From the NCBI GenBank assembly GCA_029717555.1, contig JAMDHS010000133.1:1-38648 (forward strand): 38,648 nucleotides of DNA, in the 5' to 3' direction. The DNA is from Peribolospora baueri (Eukaryota; Basidiomycota; Peribolosporomycetes; Peribolosporales; Peribolosporaceae). Positions 1 through 9,661 of the stretch are shown piece after piece. Numbering within the stretch: position 1 is the stretch's first letter; every line of letters starts with the position of its first letter. A program made the position numbers and the translations under genes. The notes beneath the pieces are model-generated. The model was not told where the DNA came from, searched no databases, and saw only the letters and a program-made list of their open reading frames with translations.

Positions 1-5
1 CTCGG

Positions 6-32
6 TTTTTTTTTTTTTTTTTTTTTTTTTTT
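6..32. repeat. poly-T tract in an intron of the F-BAR gene
   Basis: About 27 consecutive T residues lie just upstream of a 3' splice site (CAG at 50-52). It probably forms part of the polypyrimidine tract of the intron before the first visible exon of the F-BAR gene. Homopolymers of this length are slip-prone and their exact length may be a sequencing artefact. Confidence 0.7.
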
Positions 33-52
33 CATTTTTCATGCGTGTACAG

Positions 53-3000
53 GGCGGCGATCGAGGATGACTATGCTCGGAGATTGGCCAAGCTCGCCAA
101 GCAATCGCTAGCAAAGGATGAGTTTGGGTATGTGGAGCAACCTTTTTCTAATGGATACGGACGTCGCGTTGTTCTGTGTCGGTCATGCTGATCCGCTTCA
201 GTCGTCCTCCCCAGCTCGCTTCGAAACTCCCTGGACACCGTCCGCGTTGAGACCGATGCGACGTCGCGGGCACACATGGAACTTGCCAGTCAAATCCGTC
301 GCGATTTGGAAGGCGCAGTCAACGAGTTTGTGGCCAAGACGGGCTCCAAGAGGAAAGCGGTGAGTTTCCCTCTTTTCCAGCGCCTCACTTCCAACCTTTG
401 CGCGCGGGGGCCGATTTTCGTCGCTCCGGTGGCAATGTCCTCGCTTCCTCAGGATCAAGTAACCATCGAGAAATTGTTCAGAAACAAGCAGATGCAGGAG
501 CAGTATGTGAACAAGGTGAGTCCGCCTTTATATATCCACAACCGCCCAGGCATCATCGTGCCCTTAGTCTTCGTCCATACTCGGTGTGCAGGCGAAGGAA
601 AAGTACGAGCAGGATTGCATCAAGATCAACAGCTACACCGCACAGACCAACCTTGTCCAAGGCAAGGATCTCGACAAGGTGAGCCGGATACCTCGTCCAG
701 ATTGCACTGCTCGATGTCTTGGATCGCAAGCTCAGTACACAAGAGCTTTTCTACATTTCCCTTACGAACAGGTGTCCGCCAAGCTGGATAAAGCGCAAGC
801 TACCGTGACGAGCAACGAGCGGGACTATCAGATGTTTGTGCGGGCGTTGAAGGAGACGACGAACCGGTGGAATCTGGAATGGAAGGCGTTCCTTGACGTG
901 AGTCGGCGCCATTCCGAGAGGTGATCCGAGGCGCTTTTCTTCTTTCAAGCGACATGGGCGCTGACTCCGGTATGACTTTTTGTTTGTTTCTGTTAGCAAT
1001 GTCAAGACTTCGAAGAAGAACGTGTCGAATTCATGCGCAGCATCCTCTTTAACTATGCCAATATACTCTCCGCAGTATGCGTCAAGGACGACGAGGTGAG
1101 TCGACCTTGTCAAGTCCTCCTCTGCTAGTAGTCCCATGTCCTCAATTCAGTCCGCACTTTCCCTCACTGTGACGTTTGCTACACCCGATGGGGACATAAC
1201 AGAGCTGCGAACGAATTCGCGTAGTTATAGAACAGGGCGACACGGAAAGGGACATCGTTCTTTTCATCCACCAGAATGGGACGGGCGCGAAAATACCGGG
1301 TGAGCAGCGGTAGATTACCCTGAAGGGCGCACGGGTGAAATGTCGCCGAGCTTACTGTATTGCGCTGTTCAACCCAATTCAGATCCTCCTCGCTTTGTCG
1401 ACCTCGCCAATGGCCAGTCCGTTCCGTCTAAGCCGACCCATACGATCGCCAATTTCCAACGGAGCACCACACGACAGCCACCCCCTCCACCTCCCGACCT
1501 GCCCTCCTATGACGGGCCGCCGCCACCAGAACGGCCCAAGTCCACGGGTTCTACGTTCCAAAGGGCAGACCCTGACCTTACTTCGCGATCGCAGCCGCAA
1601 GGGACAGGGGAGGACAGAGCTACCGGCGACGCTCCAGGCCCCATTGCAACGTCTCGTCCGCCACCTGGTGGAGGGCCTCCGCCAGGTATGCCTGGCGCTC
1701 AAGGCTTGCCAGGTATGCTGCGGTCGGCTTCTCCTAGTTCCGCTCCACCGGTCCATCCGCCTCCTGGAGGAGCAGCCGTACCGGGCCCACCTCCGTCTAC
1801 TTCTTCGGCTCACTTTACGGCACCTTCCGTCCACCCGCCCTCCGGTGCGGTCGGCCTGCCAGGAATGGCTCGCTCCCCATCTCCGGCTCCTCCACCTCCC
1901 AACGACGACCCGATTGCCAAGGCGCTCAGCGTCCTCAAATCGCAGAACGGCAGCATCAGGAGCACGGCTTCTCGGAATAGCGTTCTGACAACCTTGGCCT
2001 CAGCCGGATCTGCTGCGTCTACGATCGCGTCGAGAGGGCAACCTTTAGAGGGTTATCAGCGAGCACCGTCGCCGTCGGTCTCTGCACCGCCACAGCAATT
2101 CTCAGCTCCGCCGTCGTCTTTCTCCGTCCCGTCACCATTGTCCTCTGCTCCGCCGCGGTCCACCTCGCCACAGCCAAGTGCGGTCATGATGAGGCCACCG
2201 CCTCGTTCAACCAGTCCTGTACCAGTGGAAGAGGTGGTCATCAATTACCAACAGAGCTTGCCTGGCGAGAGAAAGAGCCCGAGTCTCAGTCGACAGAACT
2301 CGATGGCCTCCACTTTCCGAGGCCAGCCAGAGTACCCACCTGCGCAAGGCATCCCGCAGCAAGAGCGAGGCAGGCCCGTATCTGGCTTTGCCGGCGTAGG
2401 GGCCAGAGGCAGGAGCCCGAGTCCACAGCCTTTCCAGACGAGCACCCTCCAGTCACCAGCACAGGTGCAACCTCCACAGAGGGCCACGTCGCCTTTGGGC
2501 ATCCAGCTCGACGCCACAGGCAGCGTAACTCATGATCAAATGGCGGAGGAGTACATGCGACGTCAACAGTCCCAGCAAGCCCAACAACAGGGGCAGGTCC
2601 ATCCGCAGGTGCACGCTCCTCAGCCTCAACAGCCCATGGCCCAGACGACGCCCTCGCAGCAAAGGCATCCGAGCTACAGCCAGCAGCCGACGTCTCCGAT
2701 GTACTGGCATTCGCAGCAACTCTCGCACGCGTCCGTGTACAGCCAACCGCCTCAGCCTCAGCCGATGCCTTCATATCAGCAGCCGCCTCAACCACTGCCT
2801 TCCTATCAGCAGCCGCCCCAGCCAATACCTTCATATCAACAGCCGCCTCAGCCAACACCGTCGTACCAGCAGCCACCTCAGCCAACGCCGTCATATCAAC
2901 AGCCGCCTCAGCGATCTCCGTCATATCAGCAGCCGCCTCAGCCATCGCCGTCATATCAGCAACCATCCCAGCCGATGGCTTCATATCAGCAGTCATCCCA

Positions 3001-3633
3001 AGCGATGCCTTCATATCAGCAGCAGCCCCCGCAACAGCCTCAACAGACGCGACCACAGCCACAGCAACAGCCATCGCCGTCTCACAGGTTAAGCTCGGCC
3101 TCCAACCCGCTGCACGTGTTGAGTCAGTCTTCGCAAGGCGTTACGCTCCTGCAGTCGCCGTACGCTCAGCAACCCACGTTGGGAAGCCTGCACTCCCAGC
3201 AGCCGCCCTCGCAGCCTAACCCGAACTCGCCTTCCAGCTATCAAGGACGGCCGAGCACTATATCGCAGGCGCCGTCCTTGGCACACCCCGCGCAGCAGTC
3301 GCAACCACAGCAACCTTCCGCCTCTCCGACAGGCCAGTTCAGCGAGGAGGGCAAGCCGATCATATTTTACGGTGAGGGAGATCGGACTTACTTGTGATTT
3401 CGGCCGACTCGTTATCGGCTGCCGCTGACGTCGCCGCTCGTTAACTGTCAGTCAAAGCGCTGTTCGACTACGAGGCGACGATCGACGAAGAGTTCAGCTT
3501 CCAAGCAGGCGATATCATTGCCGTTACCGCTACGGAGCCGGACGGGTGGTGGAAGGGCGAGCTGCTGGACGAGAAGAGGCGCTGGCCTGGGAGGAACACG
3601 TTCCCCAGCAATTTCGTCGTGCTCCTCGTGTAG
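53..3633 (+). CDS. F-BAR and SH3 cytokinesis protein, Cdc15/Imp2/Hof1 type (5' partial)
   Basis: Scaffold protein expected to bind membrane through an F-BAR dimer and to organise the contractile ring at the division site. Exons read at 53-127, 215-359, 453-515, 592-678, 772-897, 997-1095, 1203-1299, 1383-3371 and 3452-3633, all with GT-AG borders and consistent phase. The first seven give the F-BAR helices (for example IEDDYARRLAKLAKQSL, then SCERIRVVIEQGDTERDI). The long eighth exon is a disordered Pro/Ser/Gln region of about 660 residues carrying a tandem PPQPxPSYQQ array. The last exon is a complete SH3 domain starting ALFDYEA, with GWWKGEL and FPSNFV. The stop is TAG at 3631-3633. The beginning of the FCH region is missing, so roughly the first 30-40 residues lie left of the window. 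The family assignment is firm; which of Cdc15, Imp2 or Hof1 is the closest cannot be decided here. Confidence 0.9.
2747..3030 (+). repeat. coding minisatellite, about 30-bp unit, PPQPxPSYQQ repeats
   Basis: Roughly nine to ten imperfect tandem copies of a 30-bp unit encode the decapeptide PPQPxPSYQQ inside the disordered linker of the F-BAR protein. The unit length is a multiple of three, so gain or loss of copies keeps the frame. Units vary mainly at the residue after PQP (M, L, I, T, S) and in third codon positions. Copies at the 3' end are the most diverged. Confidence 0.9.
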
Positions 3634-3924
3634 CTCGGGTCAGTTCCCTAGTGTACCCTCGTTCTCTTCCGCCGCTGCGCGTTTGCCGCAAGAGGCTCCC
3701 TTTCGAGTTCTGACGTCTTTGCCCTCGAGGTCCTTGGAGTGAATATGTTTTGCATGAATTTGTCCCTCGCATGAGTGTTGCAACGCTGACGAAGATCCAC
3801 AGTGATGACATAACATATTCCAAACGATGGAACCTGCCGTACGATAGCTGAAGCTAGACCCTTGCACGCCTTCCCCGTTTCAGCTTCCCCTTGGCCAACA
3901 ACATACGAGGCCGGAAATGCTAGA

Positions 3925-4165
3925 GAAGTTACCGCAGGGACAAGTGGCTCGTGGCATATTGCGAGGACGTCAAGATGCGCCTACGTAGTGATCCGATGTT
4001 CTCCGACATGAGCTCCCCCTTCCTTTCCGTACCTTTAACACCGTCGTGACGCGCCGTTACATGACACGCATTGCGAAGACAGCGTCTAGAGTTGATACGA
4101 GAGAGTAGCTAAACCTCTACTCCCCCTGTAGAGTTGAAAGCCTGCGTAATCATTTCAGACGGAGC
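3925..4165 (+). pseudogene. decayed fragment resembling 28S (LSU) rRNA domains V-VI
   Basis: Several of the most conserved blocks of eukaryotic large-subunit rRNA appear here in the right order and on one strand. At 3928-3955 there is a close match to the peptidyl-transferase segment (GTTACCGCAGGGACAAG, then TGGCTCGTGGC). TGATCCGATGT follows near 3989-3999, ACCGTCGTGA at 4040-4049, ATGACACGCATTGCGA at 4061-4076 and TACGAGAG, the sarcin-ricin loop core, at 4096-4103. The sequence between the blocks is diverged and spacing is altered, so it is not a working rRNA. The comparison is from memory of conserved LSU motifs, not an alignment. It could be a relic of rDNA inserted near the chromosome end, or part of an rRNA-derived short retroelement. 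Confidence 0.55.
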
Positions 4166-4289
4166 AGGGATCTTACGGAACGGGAGACAACTCCCTTATC
4201 GCAACAGATTATGAAACCGGCGATGCGCTCATCGACGGCGTCGAATCCCTCAACATCCGCGTCAACTTTTCTTCACTCTCCTCGTCCTC

Positions 4290-5090
4290 GTTAAATGAGC
4301 AATCTGTCGCCCAACCCACTTGATATTAACCCTCCACGTACTCGCACAGCGCCTGCTGTCACGCCTGCTGTCAGTCCACCTGCGGACCTGCACCAGGCAT
4401 GTCCGAGACGCTTGTCAGTGACGTAATCCTCATATCTCATGCTATGCGACAGGTCGACAAGGTCACTGTCACAAACCTCCGCTCAGAACCTCGTGCTCAT
4501 AGGCTCGGACAAAGGAGCTGTGACGTTGCGAGGTTAGAACATAGGAGCTACGGTGCTGCACCGGTTCATGAACGTGTATATAAAGAGAGCCCGACAGGGC
4601 GTCCGCATCTTTCCTCCCCAAGCTAAGAATATTCAGTGACCGGTACAACCTTTTGCTTCAGGCCAAGACCCAGCCTCAGCCCCTCCTAGTCATCGACGGG
4701 CGACCGATCAGCTCCGGGCCCGTCACCCATTACGTCGAGACCGGGCTACGCATTAGTTCCCATCGGGAGACCCTCCTTTTTGATGTCACCCGTCTCGCCC
4801 ATTATCCCATCGTTTTGGGGATCCCCTGGTTGCGTCGCCATAACCTTTCATCGACTGGCGGCGCGACAAGCTCCAGTTCACCTCCAGTCATTGCGTCCAA
4901 TCCTGCGTCGAGGATCCTCCAGCCGTTTCAGCCGTGCCTCTTGTTCCAGCAGCTCCCCAGTCTACAGAATGTCCCAGCACCGAGGTCGTCCAGGTCACCA
5001 TCCAGCCCAGCCCCGTTCAGTCCAGTCCAGCCCGGCCCAGCCCTATCCAGTCCAACCCAATTCCACTGAGTCCAGTTCCCAGCCAAGAGG
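4290..5090 (+). mobile_element. broken Ty3/Gypsy-type LTR retrotransposon remnant (gag start and protease pieces)
   Basis: A fossil. A gag-like beginning (MSNLSPNPLDINPPRTRT) starts near 4295. From about 4650 a second piece resembles the retropepsin C-terminal part of Gypsy polyproteins, with the family-typical VLGIPWLRRHN near 4812-4846. A proline/serine/glutamine-rich, CCAGC-repeat linker follows. No reverse transcriptase or integrase piece is recognisable. An LTR-like repeat sits between the two pieces. The element is heavily broken, with at least three breaks and most of pol missing. The age looks old, but no LTR pair is available to date it. Confidence 0.7.
4467..4640 (+). repeat. LTR-like dispersed repeat, copy 1
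   Basis: About 170 bp beginning TGTCACAAACC and ending shortly after CTAAGAATA closely match a second copy at 26231-26400. Both carry the block GTGTATATAAAGAGAGCCC, a TATA-box context followed by a conserved stretch, as expected for the promoter part of a short LTR. This copy lies inside the Gypsy remnant, between its gag-like and protease-like pieces. It may be a solo LTR or a small non-autonomous element; its exact ends are uncertain. Confidence 0.65.
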
Positions 5091-6313
5091 GGCTCCTTGA
5101 GGCTGGGAAGACGCTCTGCCAGACTCACCATCTTGACGAGGTACCGCCAAGACGCTGTCTTGGGGCGCTCTGCCTTTCCCAGCAGCGAGAGCAGGCGATC
5201 CACGGCCGCAGCCACTGCTAAAGGATCACTGTCTTTCATCCCGTACCGTATGAAGATGGACTCTCGGTTCGACAGCAGACTAGGGAGGGTCGACGGCAGG
5301 AGAGCACGCGAGGCGCCGACTCCAGAACGGTGGAGGCGTTCTTCTCTTCCGTTTCATCGGCGTCAAGGTCTTGAAGGACGTCGGGGAGAGCATGACGACA
5401 TCTGAGCGTGAAGAAGCGGCCGCCAGTCGGGTTTGACCTTTTTGCCTGTGCTCCCACACACGTGCTCCACGCGTGGGCGAGAGATGGCCTTGCCATCGCA
5501 TTCAGCACAGGTAGGCAGCACCAGCGCTCGTGTAGTCTATGCTCCCTCAAGCGCCGCCTGTTCGTTGCGACGCGACGGTCACATGACCCTTCGCACCAAA
5601 AGGTCAAGCTGTCCGTCCTGTCCTGGTCGGTCGCCTGGAGCGGTTCTGTGCTAGAATGGGCCGCCAGCCAAGCCGTCCGCTGCCTCTCCGTCTTGAGTGT
5701 TGTTTCCCGGCCCCGTTTGTACTCCGTGTTGGCCTTTGCGTGTGTATTCTATGCCGGTCTGTTCATGTGTATTATATGTCGGTCTGTTGCAGTCTGTCGC
5801 ATGTGTAATCAGCAATTAGTCCGAGAGCGGGTTGGGCTCGGTTCCATTAGGCCAAAGTCGTTCGCGAATCTTTTGAATTTGTCGCCCCATGGGAAGGAAG
5901 ACATGGGTTATGGGTTACGCTGCACATTCATATAACAATGTATCGGAGAGCCCATGCGGGCCTCTCGTCTGGACGCCTTGTAACCTAGAGGCATGATTAC
6001 ATAAGACCCTCTGGCGGCTGTAATTGCCCGTGATCAAAGCCTCGTCTGCCGCAATCGGTGCCGATCATCTAAATTCGCTGGCCGTTGCAGCGGGTACGCG
6101 GGTGGGTTGGTTTGTCCTTTGTGAGGCATCCGTTGTTGGAACACCGCCGGCGGGCCGAATGATCGCCCATAGCCTAAATGTTCCTGGGTGCGCCCTCGTC
6201 GTCCAGGCAGGCAGGCCCCGCTCTGGTTCGGCCGTTGCGGGTCTGCTTAGGACGGCGTGACAGGCGGCGCAACAGATCGTGCGAGAGGGCGAGCGCATGC
6301 GGTGCTGGGATGG
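5091..6313. other. gene-poor stretch with decayed repeats; possible minus-strand coding relic
   Basis: No confident gene is visible. On the minus strand, about 5100-5600 has open stretches including AVDRLLSLLGKAERP, which looks protein-like, but I recognise no family and see no start or splice framework. At 5741-5792 there is a short imperfect 25-bp tandem repeat (GTGTATT, then GGTCTGTT). Around 5880-5960 the sequence changes character and could be the outer edge of an LTR-type element. The segment probably belongs to the same transposon graveyard as its left neighbour. Confidence 0.35.
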
Positions 6314-6320
6314 TATATAA

Positions 6321-6400
6321 AGCGAGAGTTGGAAGAGCGTCAGAGTGTAATTGTTAGCCGGTTTATCTGAATGTCCCTGGTTCGATCCCGGGTGGTCGGA
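6321..6400 (+). pseudogene. tRNA-Tyr(GUA) relic with intron, 5' side degraded
   Basis: The 3' two thirds of a tyrosine tRNA are clear. An anticodon stem TCAGA/TCTGA (6340-6344, 6366-6370) encloses a loop with anticodon GTA at 6347-6349, split after position 37 by a 14-nt intron (6351-6364), the place where fungal tRNA-Tyr genes carry an intron. The T arm CCTGG-TTCGATC-CCGGG is at 6376-6392. The acceptor 3' strand TGGTCGG plus A73 ends at 6400 and is followed by a T6 Pol III terminator at 6401-6406. G72 implies the C1-G72 pair typical of eukaryotic tRNA-Tyr. The expected 5' acceptor strand is absent: a TATATAA-like sequence stands in its place, and the D arm is only partly conserved. I therefore call it a pseudogene. 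Confidence 0.7.
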
Positions 6401-6411
6401 TTTTTTGGAGT

Positions 6412-6432
6412 CAGTCGGCCTTCGGCCGACTG
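6412..6432. other. perfect 9-bp hairpin just downstream of the tRNA relic
   Basis: CAGTCGGCC and GGCCGACTG are exact reverse complements separated by TTC. The hairpin begins five bases after the T6 tract that ends the tRNA-Tyr relic. No function is evident; it may be a leftover of a small inverted-repeat element. Confidence 0.6.
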
Positions 6433-6492
6433 GTCTGAGTGGTCTGACGCCTTGAGCTATGGTCGGAAACGATTACATGGGAGTTCTCTTGG

Positions 6493-7295
6493 ATGCCTTT
6501 TGACCTGTACGACAACAACGACGGCCCGTCCAACGACGACGAGACGCGCAAGGAGTTCGAGGACTCCCCGCGGGGCGAGCAGCACGAGCAACACGAGCCA
6601 GGCGAACGACGCGACTCGTTCGACAAGTCGGACGATGCACCGTCGGCCGCCGCCGCTGCTCCTCCTCCTGCGAGGACGGAAGGCGGCGGCGGCGGTGGAG
6701 GTGCAACGGCTGGGTCTACCACCGAGTCGTCCAAGTTCCCCCTGCCGCCACCGCCCGTTGCCTCTTCTGATGGAGGCGCCAACGGTGCGCACCTACTCTA
6801 GCGCCGTCGCAGCACAGTTTGCATCATACAACCAGACACCAGACCAGGAGCGCATTCGGCGAGCGGATGCGGACCAGCAGTCCGACAGGCCCAAGACCGG
6901 AAGGATCGCCCCTCATGAGATGCCTGAGGAAGGGTGAGTAGCGCCCCGTGTTCGTCTTCTATCTGTCTGCCACCGGTGCTGGTCATTCCCGCCGTTGCCC
7001 TATTGCCTCCGTCTGTCTGTCTGTCGTCGCTCGGCAGCCAGCTGCATTCACACCACGTAGTCGGTCGCACCGCGTCGCATCGCGTAGAAGTAGGACTTAG
7101 TTCCTTACGTAGCCCCGTCTCTCTACCTATGCCGATGTCATTCTCAGTTTGAGCCATCTGGTCGGTCTCGACAAGACGATGCCTCGACGCAAGGAGTATC
7201 GGGCAGCCGTCCGTCGTCTACGTAAAGCGGGCAGAGGAGAGTTGCATTGGTCTACTCGCCGAAAGGGAACTTCTGCCCTACCCAACCCTCGGTGA
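6493..7295 (+). CDS. small unrecognised protein gene, 5' structure uncertain
   Basis: The 3' half is well supported. A reading frame open from an ATG at 6770 (MEAPTVRTYSSAV) runs to 6933, a GTGAGT donor follows at 6934, and CAG at 7145-7147 opens the next exon in phase. That exon yields LSHLVGLDKTMPRRKEYRAA and ends at TGA 7293-7295. Upstream, an ATG at 6493 starts an acidic, then Ala/Pro/Gly-rich segment (MPFDLYDNNDG) in another frame; it may be a first exon joined by an intron I could not place, or a separate frame. No family is recognised. The charged, low-complexity composition suggests a small soluble or disordered protein. Its end overlaps the end of the convergent dehydrogenase gene by about 44 bp. 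Confidence 0.45.
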
Positions 7296-9051
7296 GGGTC
7301 CACAACTTGCGAGCGGACTCCTACAAGGCAGGCGAAGGACATCACCGAGGCGGGACGGTGGGGCAAGAGCGACGGTGAGCGCTTGCCGAGCATAGCACAC
7401 GAGTCTAAGAGCGACTCACCTTGTCCCTCGCATAAGGGGCGGCGACATCGTTGGCAATCTTTCCATCGGCGAGATAGCTGCCGGATTGATCTGGGGATAA
7501 GAAGGGAAGAGGGAGGACAGAGATGAGCGAGTGCGGTCGGTCCATCGGACGGCGACGAGCCCAAATGGGACGGCACGTACCCTTGATTGTCTCGTCAAAG
7601 GCTGCCGCGAGGACGCTGGATGTGGACGGAAAGGTTGGTAGACGGACGGGAAAGATGTCAGACGCATGTCCCCACCCGCGACGTCGGTCGCACTCACTTG
7701 ACGGCAGCCTGCGTTCGGGTCATGAAAGGGATCTGGTAACCACCGCGAATGTGGGCCACAGTGATCCTTTCGCCATTCGGCCCAAAATAGCCTGCGAGCG
7801 ATGGCGACGTGAGCGGTGCCGACCACTGCGTCGGGCATGATCCGAGGTCGCTCACCTTCCTTGATCATGTGCTCGGTCGATAGGCTCCGGTTGAAGTTGG
7901 TGTAGGTCACTTTGGAAGCGGGGAAAGGGGATGAGTGAGGGTGAGCGAGGATCAAAGATAGGCGAAGAGACAGGCGGTGCGCTCACGTCCGGGATGAGGA
8001 GCGAAAACGAGGATGCTGTCCTCGTTTAGTCGGTCGGCGAGTTCCAAAGAGGACAACATGACGGCCGTCTTGGTTGAGCCGTAAGCGACCCAGGTATCGT
8101 AGGGCTCCTTCTCGAATTGGGGATCGTCGAACCGGAACGGGCTGGCGTAGTGGCCCGAGCTGGCCACGTTGACGATGCGCGGGAGGGGGCCTCGGATGGC
8201 CTTGGCCGCCTTGGCCGTCTCGCGGAGCTTGGGCAACACGAGGTTGGTGAAGAGCCAGGGCCCGATGTAGTTGACGGCCAGCTGCGCCTCGAGCCCAGTC
8301 GAGACGGTCTCGCGGAATTCGGTCACGTTGCCGGCGTTGTTAATCAGAACCTGGGAGGGCGGGGGAAGGGAAAACCAGAGAGGCAGAGGTAGGAAGGAAA
8401 GAGAGGATGGCCTTTGATCAGTCCAGCTCCGTTCGACCTGTTTATCATATGCGTCCGAGGCCGAGCCCTTGTCCTCCCTTCCGTCCTGTCCGCTCACGTC
8501 GACGTGGCCGGGAAGGGCTAGGACCTCGTCGGCGGCCTTGCGGATGGAGTCGAAGGAGGAAAGGTCAAAGGCGAGCGGGACGAGGTCGACGTCTGGGGCT
8601 TCGCGACGGATGTTCTGGATCGACTTGTTGGCGCTGCGGGGAGGACGGGAGGATCATGGGGCGCACCGGACAAAGGCAGCGACGGGGAAACGAGGGGTCA
8701 GACATGGATTGAGCACGACGTCAGGCAGGGGTTAGCCCCGGCGGGCGATGAGCGAGAGCGACGAGGAACCCCCGCGCGACACCCACTTCTCCAACGTCCG
8801 GCCGTGGACTACGATCCGCTTCGCGTCGTTGACGGCGATGAGCCTGGCGATCTCGGCGCCGATGCCGCCGGGGGAAGCGCCGGTGACGATGACTGGCGGG
8901 GAGAGGGAGAAGGAGGAAGCGGGGTGGGGTATCAGAACCGTCGCCGCTGGTCCGCCGTCGCCCAAGGTGCGCTGGCCTCTCTCTCACCGCTCTTGCCCTT
9001 AATGCTCGGAGCGAGGTCAGCGATGACCGTGGCTGGGTCGACGGCGGACAT
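7252..9051 (-). CDS. short-chain dehydrogenase/reductase (SDR)
   Basis: An NAD(P)-dependent oxidoreductase acting on an alcohol or ketone, possibly tailoring the product of the adjacent polyketide synthase. Nine exons join in phase: 9051-8988, 8892-8787, 8633-8498, 8350-7987, 7909-7856, 7791-7698, 7615-7581, 7490-7420 and 7320-7252, for 330 residues. Visible signatures are the Rossmann motif TGASPGGIG near the N-terminus, LINNAG, the catalytic serine context NVASSGHY and the catalytic YGSTK. The C-terminus ESARKLWTLTEGWVG is typical of fungal retinol-dehydrogenase-like or WWOX-like SDRs. The length is normal for that group. It shares orientation with the PKS, which ends about 610 bp upstream. 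The substrate cannot be read from sequence; cluster membership is inferred from position. Confidence 0.9.
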
Positions 9052-9661
9052 GATATGGAAGAACGGCGGGCTTTTTGGGGAGGGGCTTGATGGAGGGAGA
9101 AGGGGGACGGGGAGAAAAAGGACGTGCTCTATATGTGTGTCTTTAGCCTGCTCGCCTCGCGTCACTGTCTGGTCGTAAGTAAGTCGTGTATTTCTCTGAG
9201 CGGAGGTCGGTGGACGACGGGATGGGTTTGGAGAGTCCGAGAGCTACGTGATACTCTGTCGAGTGCATACAGTCTCAAGTCTGGCAGTGAGGGGCATACG
9301 ACGTCCGACGAGCCAAATCAATCGCACTTTGCGCCGAGATTAGCCGCCATTGCCGCAGTAGGAGACGAGGCCAGCGTTGGCGCTATGAGGAGATGAAGAA
9401 TTGATCTGTGATGAGCAGCAGGCTGCTGGGTAGGGCCAACGCTCTGCAGTTCCCTTGGGCGGCTAAGCTGACACCACGCTCGACCTCTGCCTCGTTCGCC
9501 GGCAGGTCGATCCAAGTTCGCTGCCCAGGTGGTCCGGGGTGTGGAGCCACACATGTATGTGACGAGCCGGAAAACACGAACGTTCTTCATAAAATAGGGA
9601 TGCGGACAAATGCCAAGGTATATCAAAAGTGAAGAAGAAACGACCAGAGAAAAGACTTCAA
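9052..9661. promoter_or_regulatory. intergenic: PKS 3' end and SDR promoter
   Basis: About 610 bp between the PKS stop and the SDR start, both on the minus strand. It must hold the PKS 3' UTR and the SDR promoter. No further coding signal, RNA gene or clear repeat is seen. Confidence 0.5.

Noticed and set aside
2286-3074. Long minus-strand open frame across the F-BAR linker
   Set aside because: It is the shadow of the repeat-rich plus-strand exon; the 30-bp period keeps several frames open.
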